Positions 26,535 to 38,029 of a stretch of DNA of 64,000 bases are shown in pieces; positions within the stretch are counted from its first letter, which is position 1, and every line of letters begins with the position of its first letter. The position numbers were made by a program, and so were the translations under genes. This DNA comes from Mesorhabditis belari (taxonomy: Eukaryota > Nematoda > Chromadorea > Rhabditida > Rhabditidae), in NCBI GenBank assembly GCA_958450365.1, contig CAUEEP010000743.1:1976001-2040000 (forward strand), in the 5' to 3' direction. A model generated the notes under the pieces. The model was given only the letters and a program-made list of their open reading frames with translations. It was not told the origin of the DNA and searched no databases.

Positions 26535-27140
26535 TCTCAGCTTTGAAAAAGTTTGAGAACGAATGTTTCTTGAAGAATGCGATCCCACTGTGCCTTTTCT
26601 TTGCTTATCAACACATTTAATAATCCGATCATCATTTTTTTTGTGCCTTTTCGGTATTTGTAGTTTCGGTTTCAGGAAAATGATGAAACTGGGCATATTT
26701 CAGCAATGATGAGGGAAATTTTTTATAACAAATGCTTCTGCTGTTTTTGCTGTGAAATGTTTGGAATGGGGTTGAGAAAAGATAGATAGCGTCGGGGAGT
26801 GCGGGACGGGATCGACAGGCCCCTAGGGCCCCTGGGGCCCTCGACGAGAAATCTCAAAATTTAAAGGTGTCCTTTTTTTTGTTCGACTAAGAATGATTTA
26901 TTCTTTGCATTTTGCTTTTCGCTTTTTTGAAAGCTGTAAAACCCCCCAGTTTTCTTTCTTTGTTACCCGTTGAGCTTTGAATACAAATAGCCTAAATAGC
27001 CTAAATAGCCTAAAGATGTCTATAGATGTTTACACACACACAAAAAAACACAACGCCATCTTTTCAAGCAATGTGTCACCAAGAGTTCAAGTGACTCTAG
27101 AAAAAAAGGGAACTTTTGAAAAATGTCTTTCCAATAGACT
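26535..27140. other. Intergenic; nothing supported
   Basis: Presumed clec promoter on the left, then CCTAGGGCCCCTGGGGCCCTC near 26820-26842 (GC-rich short repeat), and a triplicated AATAGCCTA at 26986-27012. No supported gene. Confidence 0.5.
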
Positions 27141-27583
27141 TGTTGTTTTTGTGATCATGTTTTGCCCAAAATCCCGGAATACGAAAGTAAGATAGTTTTC
27201 TTTTTTCTCTTGCGTATTTCCCTATGTTAATCTAAAGTTGTTATAGCGGCTGTGAACGGATTGAACTCAGCCATTCACAGGCACAAGAAAGAAATCCTGC
27301 AACTAATACCTGCAAATAGAAGATCGTTCGTCTGATCAGCGTTCGCTACCGGCAAAAAGGCTCCTTCGTGAGTACTGGCACAAGCGCTTGCAGCTTGGTC
27401 TCGTTCTAATGTTCTCTATCAATTGTTGTTGTTTTTGTGATCATGTTTTGCCCAAAATCCCGGATACGAAAGTAAGATAGTTTTCTTTTTTTTCTCTTGC
27501 GTATTTCCCTATGTTAAACTAAACTTGTTATAGCGGCTAGTGAACGGGTTGAACTCAGCCATTCACAGGTCCAAGAAAGAAAT
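27141..27583. repeat. Direct repeats flanking a duplicated C-type lectin exon fragment
   Basis: 27141-27298 and 27427-27583 are near-identical direct repeats (TTGTTTTTGTGATCATGTTT... to ...GAACTCAGCCATTCACAGG). Between them 27299-27426 matches the clec exon 9 region at about 25127-25247 with roughly 93% identity by eye, same orientation, including intron edge. The fragment would be a lectin-exon pseudogene. Confidence 0.85.
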
Positions 27584-28538
27584 TCCCATTTTTCCGCATA
27601 AAAAGCAACACCCGAGAAAACACCTCTTGCTCGCGAAAATTTCATAAGCAAGTCTAAAGTTGAGATCACATAAAAGGCTTCTACGTCCTACATCGTTGAA
27701 AGTATCAAAGGCAATAGGAAATGTTGTGGGATGAGAGGGGATGAGAGGGGGTGTCCCATGGGAGTGCTCGATCACTTCCACGTCGTCGATTATCTTGAAA
27801 TCTTGCCGCTTTCATGAATGACGCTTCTTCTTTTAACTCTTCCTTTCAGCATATCCTCAAATCCCAACAGGAAATGCTTATTTTAACCCTTTTTTTGGAA
27901 TTTCTTTTGCCTTACACAAATAGCCTTGACTTTTCACCTTTTACCGAGTCTAAGCTTTTGAATAAAAGATCGTGTGTTGTGGGTGAATGGCTAAAGCGCG
28001 ACTCTGCACAAGGCTTTCTCTACAATTCTGAATGATTCATTGGTAATATTTTGTGTATTATGATTGTTTGTTGTTTTTATTTGTAATTTGTTGTACTTTA
28101 TGAGTCACATTTGTATTGAGGATGAAAAGCGAATTGGTGGAGTGCCTCAAATAGCTAAAGACTCCATTCGAAAAGCAATAAATTGATCGTCCATTCGTTT
28201 TTGCGTGTCAATGAGCAGCTACTCATTTTCACGCAGCTCATTCACCGCTGGCCAAATTGTCTTCAATAATTCTTGACCTTTCCCCTCACTCTTATCAACG
28301 TTTCTCTATTAATTCTCATTAAAGTTGTTTTCTTGTTTTTGATTCTTATAATATATAGTTAATAGATTTTTCTTTGATTTAGGTCTTTAATAGATTTTTC
28401 TGCGTCCAGAAAAACATGGGTGTATAACGGCAGTGTCTGTTAATCTTTTAATGTTTTCATAGCAAAGACAACGTTCATTGAATTTCATTGAATTTCATTG
28501 AAATTCAAAACAAAGACAACAAAAAAGCAAGAGAACGT

Positions 28539-28612
28539 CCTGCGATCTGGGGCCGAACCTACGACCCCCAGATCTAAAGACCGGGACGCTATCCCCTCGG
28601 CCACATCCCCTT
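28539..28612 (-). ncRNA. tRNA-like sequence (possible Pol III pseudogene)
   Basis: Minus strand reads GGGGATGTGGCCGAGGGGAT AGCGTC..., with an A-box match (TGGCCGAGGGG) and, about 45 nt on, a B-box-like GTAGGTTCGGCCCC. The anticodon-arm position contains TCTTTAGA. However the 3' half forms a competing perfect hairpin (GATCTGGGG/CCCCAGATC), so the cloverleaf is not intact. I cannot assign an amino acid. Confidence 0.4.
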
Positions 28613-29319
28613 CTGCTAAACCCGAAAAATTTTCCGCTACATGGACAGACAGACAGCCTCAGTAGATTGAAGGGGTGATTTCTCAACCGGTGGGAGTAAA
28701 TTGAGAGAGAAAAGGTGTGAGTGGGGGTGGAGTGCAAAAAGGGGAAAGCATTGGCGGGCAATTTTTGGTCTTTGACTTCTCAGGCAATCTCAGGACGCGG
28801 GTCTACACACCAACTCGCGAGGGCACCACTTCCGTCCGCGTTAGCAGTTGGGGAACAGACCGCCACAACACCCCCCCCCCCCCATCTCTATCTGCTCCAC
28901 ATCGAATTTGCACTTCATTTCCCTTGCCCCGGTTCGTCGAAGCAACTTCTTCTCCGAAAATTTTTGCCTCTTTCCCTTTCCACTTTGACGGGTCGGTGCC
29001 CTCAATTTCACTCGGGCCCCATAACAACTTGTCTCATTCTGGCTTTATTGCCACCTTTCTTGTCGATTTGGTTATTTTAAGTCATCCTTACGAAATCGGT
29101 TAAATTTCAGAATTTTTCTTGAAAAGTTTTTGTTAGAACCGATGTTTGTGGATTCATTCATAAGGTTTATCTTTTTGCTGAGTGTATCTTAATTAGGATT
29201 TGAATTCAACACCTCCAGACGCCTCCAGTTCGTGTTTAATTGCTTACTCAATTCGTTACATCTATTTTTATTTCAAAAACCCAAGATCTCATTCAGTTTT
29301 TTTTTTAAAAACTAAAGTA
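28613..29319. other. Intergenic; no supported gene
   Basis: 28700-29090 is GC-richer with long ORFs on both strands, a CCCCCCCCCCCCC run at 28872-28884 and promoter-like composition, but no frame shows domain signal or spliced continuity. Confidence 0.4.
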
Positions 29320-29847
29320 TTGGGTTGGTGAATTGAAAACTGCCGGCTATTGTCATATGTGACAGTTTGAGCACTTTCTTCAAAAGAAACCCATTTTGGT
29401 GTCAATGGAAAAGTTGTAGAGAATCAAAAATCAAGCTTATATCCAAATTTTCAGAACGATTCAAAAACTGGTTTTCAAGAAATGCGAAATTTACGAATTT
29501 TCACAAAACTTGCAACAAATCTTGCATTTTAAGCGAAACTGCTAAGTGTATCTTTTTGGAAATTTGGCTATAAGCCTCATTTTTGATTCTCTACAACTTT
29601 TCTATTGACACCAAAATGGGTTTCTTTTGAAGAAAGTGCTCAAACTGGGACATCTCCAGTCCTCCATTTTTGAGTCTCACACTTGTCTCACACACAAACC
29701 AAAATCAAACCAAAGAGGAATCCGCAAATTGCCTGTAAAATGGGCAGAAATTGTCAATAATAATGGAAATTATTTGGAATGAATTGATGGTTTTATGTTG
29801 AATAAATTTTAGTTCAAAGTCCGGAAGTTTTCAATTCACCAACCCAA
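29320..29847. repeat. mariner-type MITE (family E, copy 2)
   Basis: 528 bp, ends TTGGGTTGGTGAATTGAAAA / inverted, flanked by TA. Near-identical to 15979-16526, including an identical 68-codon ORF (29367-29573). Copy 1 carries a small extra insertion (AAGCTTGAATGCTC versus AAGTGCTC). Confidence 0.92.
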
Positions 29848-30979
29848 TAGAACAGCATTTTGTTGCGTTAATCTTTGCACTCTTGCGATAAAAAGCTCCA
29901 GAGAGGAAAATAAGACAAGATCATGAATTATGAATTGTGTGGATTGGCCAGACGTTTCATTGTGTTTTGATTTTCGTTTCATTTAGGAGAAAACTCTCAT
30001 GACTATCGGAAAATGCTAATAAACAGACAAAAGACAAAGCAATCTACGAAATATGCGGCTGAAAAGGAATGTTTTTGCGTGTTCGGCTCACCAAATTCGG
30101 TATTCCTCGTGGCCAAAAAAAAAGGAAAAAAAAACCCAAAAGCCTTTTGAGCGAAATTGCTGTGTCGATCCGACCACTCGTTTCTTTATTTTTTTTTTTC
30201 AGAGAGACAGAGAATCTGAAATGGTCACTCAAGAAAATCCGACTCTTCATCTAACTCTTGAATCAAACAAATTAATCACTACTCAAAAATTCTTGTTTTC
30301 CATCTAATCCTAATGCTTTTTGCTTTCTCCTGAAAGCCCCAGACGTATGATTCTTGATTTCTTTAATCTTTTTTTCTTAAAATGAAAGCCACTTTCGACT
30401 AATTGTACGGCTTTGAAATTGGCACTTTTCATTGTTTTCGTTTTTGAAAATTTCACATGATTTTTCTCGAAAAGTTTAGAGGGGAAACTATAGAGATTTG
30501 TAGGGGAAACTATAGAGATTTGTAGGGGAAACCATAGAGATTTGTAGGGGAAACTATAGAGGTTTGTAGGGGAAACTATAGAGATTTGTAGGGGAAACTA
30601 TAGAGACTTGTCTCAAATTTCACAAATTTTATGGTTAATTCTTTCTCACAAAGAGCTGAGCTCTTAAAATTGCGTTTTCTTGATCGACGGAGTCAATTTA
30701 AAACTTTGATCTATTAAAAGCTCTTTCTACAGGGTGACCAGAATTAACGTTGCGGGATTTTCGCCGCATGGAAGTCAAATTTTGAATTGAAATCCATAGA
30801 TCTTTTAAGTCAATTCCTTTAAGCTCAAGAGATTTGTCGACTCCTGTACCCCAAGTGAGCCAAGGTTTACCTACATCGATGTCATTGCCACCATTCCCTG
30901 TACCTTCACCTATGCCATCGCTTCAATTCCCTTTCACTGATCCTACACCGATTTTATTCTATTCTATTATTTTAAGGGA
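29848..30979. other. Intergenic with 23-bp minisatellite at 30478-30607
   Basis: The notable feature is six tandem copies of GGGGAAACTATAGAGATTTGTA. The ORFs at 30050-30310 come from low-complexity A/T tracts. No gene supported. Confidence 0.7.
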
Positions 30980-31456
30980 AAGCTGCACTCATTTTTTTTA
31001 CGAGTAATTTCTTGGAGTCGACTTGTAAATAATATAATAAAATGTTCTTGAATTGGTGGATTCGTTTTTAAGAAATTCCATTCAAACTTTTTCCGAGAAC
31101 TTTCTTTCCAAACTAATAGCTTTGATTTCGGGGGAAAAACATGACTCAAAAAAGAAGTTATAGCAATTAAAAATTCGTAGGGGCGTTCGTGAGTGTAATT
31201 TCGAAATCGAAAAATTTCGCATTCCAATTCCCAAAGTAGTTTTCCTCTCGATCTCCATAAAGCATTTGATGACAAATCTGTGCTTGTTGAACTCCTCTCC
31301 ACCTTGGCTAGTTTTAAAGCCGCAATTTTCGGCAATTGATTTGACTGCTCTGTGATTCTTTCTTGAGGTATCTATTTATCTTTTGGGTGTGTTTTGAGTG
31401 CTATAATTATTGTGATTTTGTTTTATCGCTATTCAACTGAATAAAGCATATATATA
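30980..31456 (+). mobile_element. LINE 3' end relic with (AT)n tail
   Basis: The plus-strand residual reading RRGVRECNFEIEKFRIPIPK followed by ...FSAIDLTAL resembles a decayed LINE RT C-terminus (compare DALDLVALC at 7640). It ends CAACTGAATAAAGCATATATATATATG. The same terminal string (GAATAAAGCATATATATATAT) occurs at 44356-44380, suggesting two copies of one family that end in AT repeats. Confidence 0.5.
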
Positions 31457-32215
31457 TATGTCGTAGCCGCTTACGAAATTCAGCCGATTACGAATCATTC
31501 GTTAACGGCTAGTCGATTACGAATCATTCGTTAACGGCTGAATTTCGTAAGCGGCTACGACATATATATGTTGTGTCCGATTTAGATTTCCGTCCGATTT
31601 AGATTTCCGTCCGATTTAGATTGAACTTATCGCGGACGTCCGATTTAGATTACAGTCTATATCGGACGTCCGATTTAGATTCAATCTAAATCTTATATAG
31701 ATTGAACAATAATACGTCTTATATAGATTGAACAATAATATAAACATGCTTAATATATGTTCTTAAGCGTTTTCTGTAGTTTTCTGCATTTTTCAAAGGT
31801 CTTTTATTGATTACAGTCTATATCGGACGTCCGATACAGATCGAACAATAATAAACGTGCTTAATATCGACAATAAAATTTCTTTGAAAAGCGCAGAAAA
31901 TTGCAAAAAAACGCTTAAGAACATATCTTAAGCATGTTTATATTATTGTTCAATCTATATAAGATTTAGATTGAATCTAAATCGGACGGAAATCTAAATC
32001 GGACACAACATATATACACTACTGGACAATGAAATATCATAATTGAAAAAAGATCGTCACTTTTGCGCGTCTATAACTCCTTTGTCTTTACCTTAGCACG
32101 TTTATTATTGTTCGATCTGTATCGGACGTCCGATATAGACTGTAATCTAAATCGAACGTCCGCGATAAGTTCAATCTAAATCGGACGGAAATCTAAATCG
32201 AACACAACATATATA
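31457..32215. repeat. Nested inverted-repeat elements
   Basis: 31461-31563 is a ~100-bp hairpin (GTCGTAGCCGCTTACGAAAT ... ATTTCGTAAGCGGCTACGAC). 31570-32208 is a larger foldback built from repeated TCCGATTTAGATT and CGGACGTCCGAT units, with arms GTTGTGTCCGATTTAGATTT / AAATCTAAATCGAACACAAC. A single end of family D (CTGGACAATGAAATATCATA, 32025-32090) is inserted in the right arm. Confidence 0.85.
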
Positions 32216-32674
32216 TCAATCTTTCTCCCTTTCCTGAATTCTTCTCATTTCACGCCATTTCCTATTTACGGCTATCGAGTGAGAAGTTCTTTTCACGAGA
32301 AATAAAAGGAACATCCAATTTTGAGTACCTAGAAGTGTTGATGGGAGGCAGACTCGAGTGTGTTCACGACATCAACTTTAATTACAGAGAAATACCTCTT
32401 CTTTTGTTCTCAAATAAATCAAAGGGACACAATTTGTCTCGCCTTTTCTTGAAAAACATTTTGACGGTGTTTTCTTTTATAAAATTGTTTTTTTTTATTC
32501 CTTTGAAATTCTAGCTTTATCTGCTCTTTAAAAGCTTTCTTTCTTTCTTTCTTTTAAGGATTTAAATTTCTATTAAATCCCTTTAAAAGTTTTCTTTCTT
32601 TTGAGAATTGAAATCTATATTAGATTTTATTCCAGACTGAAAGTGGAGGGTTTTGCGTGAAGCTAATTTTCCTT

Positions 32675-35600
32675 ATGACGGTTTGTGACGGTGATCCTCC
32701 TCTATTCGATCTCACCTCAAATGGCACAAAAGCTTTCCTACAACAATTAGCAAATTTTCAAGAGTTTGTAACTTTTAAATAATAAAGATTATAATAAAGA
32801 AAGAAAGAAAGAAAGAAAAACTAGAATTTAATGTTTCAAGGTATTTTCTAGAACAAAAAGAAAAAGAACTTCTTTTCAAAGGACTTTCGAGGAACTTCTT
32901 TTCAGTTCCTACTCGGCGGTGCATCGATGGCTGTGCGTGATGATTTGTATGTTGGGCATTGTCCTCAATACAGCCCACATTTTTGTGCTCTCACGGAAAC
33001 AAATGCGAATATTTGCAATCAATAGTGAGTTAGATGAAAAATATTGCATTTTTGCAATCTCCAAAAAGCTCTCCAAAAAGCTTAGCCTTTTAGTGAAACA
33101 AAAAAGATTCTCAATAAGATTTAATCATTTCTGGAAGGTTCAGTGATAAGCGAACTTTTAAAATGTACCGTAAATACTATAATCGTACCCCACCCGGATA
33201 ATGACGGTGCGGAGCGTTGCGTAGTCTAGCTTTGGACGAGTTTTTCTCGACACTGGTTTATGCTACAATAGCAATACAATTATCAAAAAATAGCCCTGAA
33301 TTTCAGCTATTTTTTGATACTAAAGACGCATTTTTTGAAAGTACGGATGCTTTGAAAAACAATGAAATACTAAAAAACTTTTGCGACTACGCGACTGTAC
33401 GGGTCCAATTACAGTATTTACGGTAGTTTAAGGTATTCTTTGCGTGATGGCGGTGTGCGATGTGGTGACAATGATATCCTATCTCATATATATTGTTCGT
33501 TTCAAAATTCTCGACAATGATGCTCATCAAATGGGGTAAGTGAAACAAGAGCTTTTTCCTATTACCTTAAAAAAAGTACTTTAACCGTCTAACGGGTTTC
33601 CTTATACAGCGATTCACCAATCAACTTTTAACATTTGCATTTTCCCTCATTGATGTTGGCAAATCCATTTGGAGAGCAACGAAACACTCCATTTGACACC
33701 ATCGTATAGCAACAAAAAAAATCGCCTCCCGACATATCTTTTAGAATAGAATTTCAAGAAACAACTAGAAAGAAACAAGCTTTTAGCTTGTTTCTTTCTA
33801 GTTTCTTTCTTTTAGCTTGTTTCAAGCTTGGTTGTTGGTAAGAAAGTGCGAAAGAGAATCCATTACCATCAAAAAATCTCAGCCTTTATTCAAAAAACAC
33901 TTTTAATAAAAGAAATAAAGGCTGAGATTCTGAGATTGAGATTTTGAGATTGAGCTGAGATAAAAGTCTTTTATACAGCGTAGCGCAAACTTTGCGCAAA
34001 CTCGCAAACTTATGAAAACTCGGTTTTTCGATCGTAACTTCAAGCCCAATTATTCTATTTCCATAATTTCATATTTATATGAAATTTCAAGTTAATTTCT
34101 CCGGTCAATTTCACTTTTAAGTTCAGAAACACAGTGTTACGCTTTTTTTATAGTACTTCGAAGTTCAGAGGTGCCACCCTCTCGGCAGAAACTCTGTTTC
34201 GCAGGATTTGCACATATTTTCAAGAATTTCCCGCTTCGTATTTGCTCATTTTTTGCTTTTTATTAAGAAATAGAAATATCTCGAGCATTTCACATCAGAA
34301 GATTTTCAATAATTTCAAAATTTTGAAAGCCAATCCCCTGAAAGCTGAACAGAGCACAGCGATCTGTATAATAACTCCTAAATCATTTCTGATTTGCTGT
34401 CTTGCAAAGTTTATGCATTCATTTTATGATATTTGTCTAAATTTAACTAAGAAGTGGAAAAAAAACTAAAAGAATTTGGTTGATTTGGTTGATTTGTGAT
34501 TTCTTGAGAGTTAAAAACTATCGAAAACAACTTCTAAACTTCGAAGTATTATAAAAGGCGTAACACGGTGTTTTTAAACTAAAAATTGAAATTGATCGCA
34601 TTGAAATTAACTTAAAATTTTTATATAAATATGAAATTAGAGGAATCGAATGATTGAGCATAGAGTTAGAATCGAAAAACCGAGTTATGTTTGCTGGATT
34701 ACGCTATTTAGTGTAGATCGGGTATTCAGTCTACTTTAGCTTGATTACGGTATTTCGTGTAGATTGTGTATTCAGCTTAGAATAAGGTATTCAGTTTACT
34801 TTAGCTGGATTACGGTATTTAGTGTACAAACTTTGCGAGTTTTTACTCGCTATAAACATAATATCATTTTTCTCATAAGCTTTTCCGATATAATGTAACT
34901 AATTTTGAGGTTGGACAATTTATTCAAAAATATTTATTTATTTATTCAAAAACAAGCTATAAACTAAATTACGCTATTGAAAATTGTCCAGAATGAAAAT
35001 TTCTGTCAAAAATTTTCCTTTTAAACACGATTAACCACGAACTAGCCCTTGACGGGTTACGGTAAACAACTTATAAGAAAAATACCCATTTCCATCGTTC
35101 CATAATCGTGCGCCACCCCTTTACATATAAACATAAACATCAACGCAAAAGCAAAACCACAAATCACTCTATAAGGTATCCAATTTTTTGATTTCTTTTG
35201 ATACCTAATAATAAGAAAGAGCCAAAATAAATAATAATAATAATAAAAAAAACCCTCAAAATTCAGCTATCCCTACATTTGGCTGATCTTCTTGATGTAC
35301 CACGTGGTTGCATCGATCGCTTTGCACACAGTATCGCTGTATTTGAGTGTGATCATGGCATATATCAGGTTGGAAATCTGCTTAAACTTTGCGAATTTTC
35401 AACTAAACACTAAAAAAAGCTTGTAAATACTGTAATTGGACCCCCCCCCCCTCTAATAGTACCCCACCCTAGAGGGGGAGGGAAAAAATAGTACCCCATG
35501 GGGTCCAATTACAGTATTTACGGTAATCATTTAAACAATTTCCACAAGAAAAGCGAGGAAATTTTTTTTTCAGATGGACGGCTCTTGATCGACTTGATAG

Positions 35601-38029
35601 TAAATGGGTTCGAAGTCGATCTGTTGGGTGAGACTTAACTTAAAGTTTACTTCACCAATAACCAATCACAATAAAACTTCACTTAGCACAACCCTTTAGT
35701 CACATATTTTTCTTCACTTGTTTGGTGGTGGCAGCGGTTTCGATACCCACATTGATGGTGCATCGAATTGTCCCCGTCAAAGAAGTATTGCCTCCAGATT
35801 TTGGATACAATTACTCGGTGAGTTTACATTTTTTTTAATGATTCAAGTTGTTTTTTGATCATCCAAAGAGTCAATCTAGTTAAATATCTAAAAAAAACGT
35901 TGCACAAATTTGCATCGATTTCAGTTGGATGGCCTTTACACAGTGACTTTGGATGAACAGGTACTCGCCCATGGGTGTCTTCTCTTCAAAATAAATCTCT
36001 GGATTACTGGGATTTGTTTTAAAGTTTGTGAAAAGTTTTCTTTATATAATTCCTTTAAATTTTAGGCTTTTCCTTGTTTTTTACTCTTTTGGTTCACTTG
36101 TGCATTGATTCACAAATTGTGCGAAATGAGTGAGAAACGGCGAAGACTTCGCGGAACCGATCCACCGTCGGGGAGTGTTGAATGGAGCACGATGAATGCC
36201 TATTCGACAATTAATAATGCTAGGTTGGTTTTTAGTAATATATTTAGGCAATATACTTACCGTGAATACTGCCATATGATGGTGCGGAGTGTTGCGTAGT
36301 CTAGCTTTGAACGAGTTTTTCTCGACACTGGTTTATGCTACAATGCGCGCTTAGGTATCAAAAAATAGCTGAAATTCAGGGCTATTTTTTGATACCAAAG
36401 ACGCTTTTTTTGGTATCAAAAAATGCGTAGTCTAGCTTTGAACGAGTAGCTGTTTGATCTTATTTTTTACAGCTGTTTGATTTGTTACTTAGTCGTAAAT
36501 ACTGTAATAGTACCCCACCCGCATAATGACGGTGCGGAGTGTTGCGTAGTCTAGCTTTGAACGAGTTTTTCTCGACACTGGTTTATGCTACAATGCGCGC
36601 TTAGGTATCAAAAAATAGCCCTGAATTTCAGCTATTTTTTGATACCAAAGACGCATTTTTGAAAGTACGGTCGCTTTGAAAAAAATGAAATACTAAAAAA
36701 ACTTTTGCGACTACGTGACTGTACGAGAGCGGTGGGGTACTATTACAGTATTTACGCTAGGCAATATACTAGACAATAAACTTATTTTAATGTCTCAAAT
36801 TTGTCTCAAAAAAAGATTCAGAAAGAAGAAATTAGCGGTGGATAAAACGACCGTGATGCTCATCATCATGTTGACCGTTTTCCTGTGCACCGAATTGCCT
36901 CAAGGTTTGGGAAAAAATGAAAAACCACAGTAGAATTTTCTCTAAATAGCTGACAATGAGATTTTTCAGGGCTCCTCGTCATACTGAATGCAATTTACAC
37001 CACTCACGTCCACTATTATGTGTATTTGAATCTCGGGGAGGTGGGCTAACAAAATAAAAGCTAACAAGGGAAAAGCACCGAGTCAAGCTGGCTTTTTGAC
37101 TTGAGACCAAGTTCATTTTATTGAGTTGTCCATAGGATCTTGAATCCGCTTTTAGTTTTTGCATAACGCTGCTCACGTCTTCGCAATAGAGAAATTTCGG
37201 ATTCCTTAAGAAGCCGTCACAAGTTTCCCGCAGCTGTTTCCACGGTCTAGAGGATAGTCTGCTAGAATACTGAACCTATTACACCCCTTGCCCCAAGTTC
37301 GAGTCCCACTCTCGCCAAACTTTTTTGCTTTTTTTAAAAATCTCTCCCTACGTATTTGTAATGAAGAAACGAGTTGAATTTTATGCACCGCTTTCTGTAT
37401 CTTTCAGAAATGTGTTAAAATGTTGAATGTTAATTCAGTAATATGTTTAAATGTTTCAAAAACAAATGTCAAACTCTTTAATGTTTATCTAATGATTCTG
37501 ATACTTTGGAAGGTTGCAGCTTTTGTAAATTATTTGTTGAAGTCACAGAAATCTGTGTATAAAACTCGAGTCAATCATTCAATGCGTAAGGAAACCGTTT
37601 TTTTGTTAAAACAAAAAGAGTTTGACGAGAGTGCGACTCGAACTAGAGGGTAAAGAATGTAGGCTCGGTAGTCTAGCAGACCACTAGACCAATATCCACT
37701 AGACCACTGTCCACTATCCACTATCCACTAGACCACTGTCCACTAGACCACTATCCACTAGACCACTATCCACTAGACCACCGATGCAAGAAAAGATCAG
37801 GATAATTCGGTGCCTTTTCTTTGTAAAGACTTAAAAGAATCATGCTGACCATGATCTTTAGGTGTTGGACTTGCTCTCGTTGGTCAACTGCAATGTGGGC
37901 TTTGTGCTGTATTGTTTCATGTCATCTCGGTATCGGGCCACTTTCCGAGCCGTTTTCCTCACACCGCTCACTCGACCAGCGAACTCAAATACCTACACAT
38001 TGCACTCATTTAAAGCTCTTATCACTTGA
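32675..38029 (+). CDS. Peptide G protein-coupled receptor, DMSR/FMRFamide class, 11 exons
   Basis: Exons 32675-32763, 32906-33024, 33433-33535, 35267-35368, 35574-35627, 35700-35817, 35925-35960, 36066-36223, 36816-36904, 36970-37040, 37862-38029; 1107 bp = 368 aa with consistent phases. N-terminus has an N-glycosylation site (SNGT, residues 15-18). TM1 from HRWLCVMICMLGIVLNTAHI, TM2 SILCVMAVCDVVTMISYLIY, TM3 LIFLMYHVVASIALHTVSLY, TM4 HIFFFTCLVVAAVSIPTLMV, TM5 AFPCFLLFWFTCALIHKL, TM6 TTVMLIIMLTVFLCTELPQG, TM7 LDLLSLVNCNVGFVLYCF. The AVCD of TM2 and TELPQG of TM6 are typical of nematode DMSR/FRPR neuropeptide receptors. The ligand is unknown. Introns hold family A MITEs, a 670-bp inverted-repeat element and two tRNA-like units. 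A TTATTCCAG acceptor ends 42 bp before the ATG. Confidence 0.92.
33167..33424. repeat. MITE family A copy 4 (GPCR intron 2)
   Basis: 258 bp with ACCGTAAATACTATAATCG and inverted CAATTACAGTATTTACGGT ends. The element stops only 8 bp before exon 3, so GPCR exon 3's acceptor (GTTTAAG) abuts transposon sequence. Confidence 0.85.
34016..34687. repeat. Long-TIR element, about 670 bp (GPCR intron 3)
   Basis: Imperfect terminal inverted repeats of about 160 bp: AACTCGGTTTTTCGATcGTAA and, inverted, AATCGAAAAACCGAGTT; inside these, TTTCATATTTATATGAAATT and ACAGTGTTACGC...TACTTCGAAGTT have inverted partners. Interior about 350 bp without a recognised transposase. Confidence 0.8.
35422..35524. repeat. 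MITE family A copy 5, minimal palindrome (GPCR intron 4)
   Basis: About 100 bp: only the terminal inverted repeats (TGTAAATACTGTAATTGGAC / GTCCAATTACAGTATTTACG) around a C/G-rich centre (CCCCCCCCCCTCTAATAGTA). Confidence 0.8.
36260..36757. repeat. MITE family A copies 6a (partial) and 6b (GPCR intron 8)
   Basis: 36260-36445 is an incomplete copy starting ACCGTGAATACTG and missing its right end. 36492-36757 is a full copy with TCGTAAATACTGTAATAGTA and inverted TACTATTACAGTATTTACG ends. Confidence 0.85.
37241..37326 (+). ncRNA. tRNA-like Pol III unit (GPCR intron 10)
   Basis: GGTCTAGAGGATAGTCTGCT gives an A-box-like start and AAGTTCGAGTCCCACTCTCG a B-box match 45-50 nt later, followed by a TTTTTT terminator at 37321. 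The length between boxes allows a long variable arm. A relative lies inverted at 37612-37692. Acceptor stem pairing is not convincing, so this is probably a tRNA-derived element rather than a working tRNA. Confidence 0.45.
37612..37692 (-). ncRNA. tRNA-like Pol III unit, inverted relative of 37241-37326
   Basis: Minus strand: TTGGTCTAGTGGTCTGCTAG (A-box TGGTCTAGTGG), then CTAGTTCGAGTCGCACTCTC (B-box) and a CTCTTTTTG terminator. Shares CTGCTAGA, GTTCGAGT and CACTCTCG with the plus-strand unit. Confidence 0.45.
37680..37782. repeat. Tandem array derived from a tRNA-like A box
   Basis: Units of CCACTAGACCACTATCCACT, where CCACTAGACC is the reverse complement of the A-box GGTCTAGTGG of the adjoining tRNA-like unit. 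About six copies with 10-20 bp periodicity, directly continuous with the 5' end of that unit. Confidence 0.8.

Noticed and set aside
28717..29103. 128-aa and 119-aa overlapping ORFs in GC-richer DNA
   Set aside because: Two frames and the other strand are equally open and the composition is low-complexity proline/serine; no homology signal.
30967..31335. 122-aa minus-strand ORF
   Set aside because: The opposite strand reads as a decayed LINE RT C-terminus with an AT tail, which explains the sequence better.
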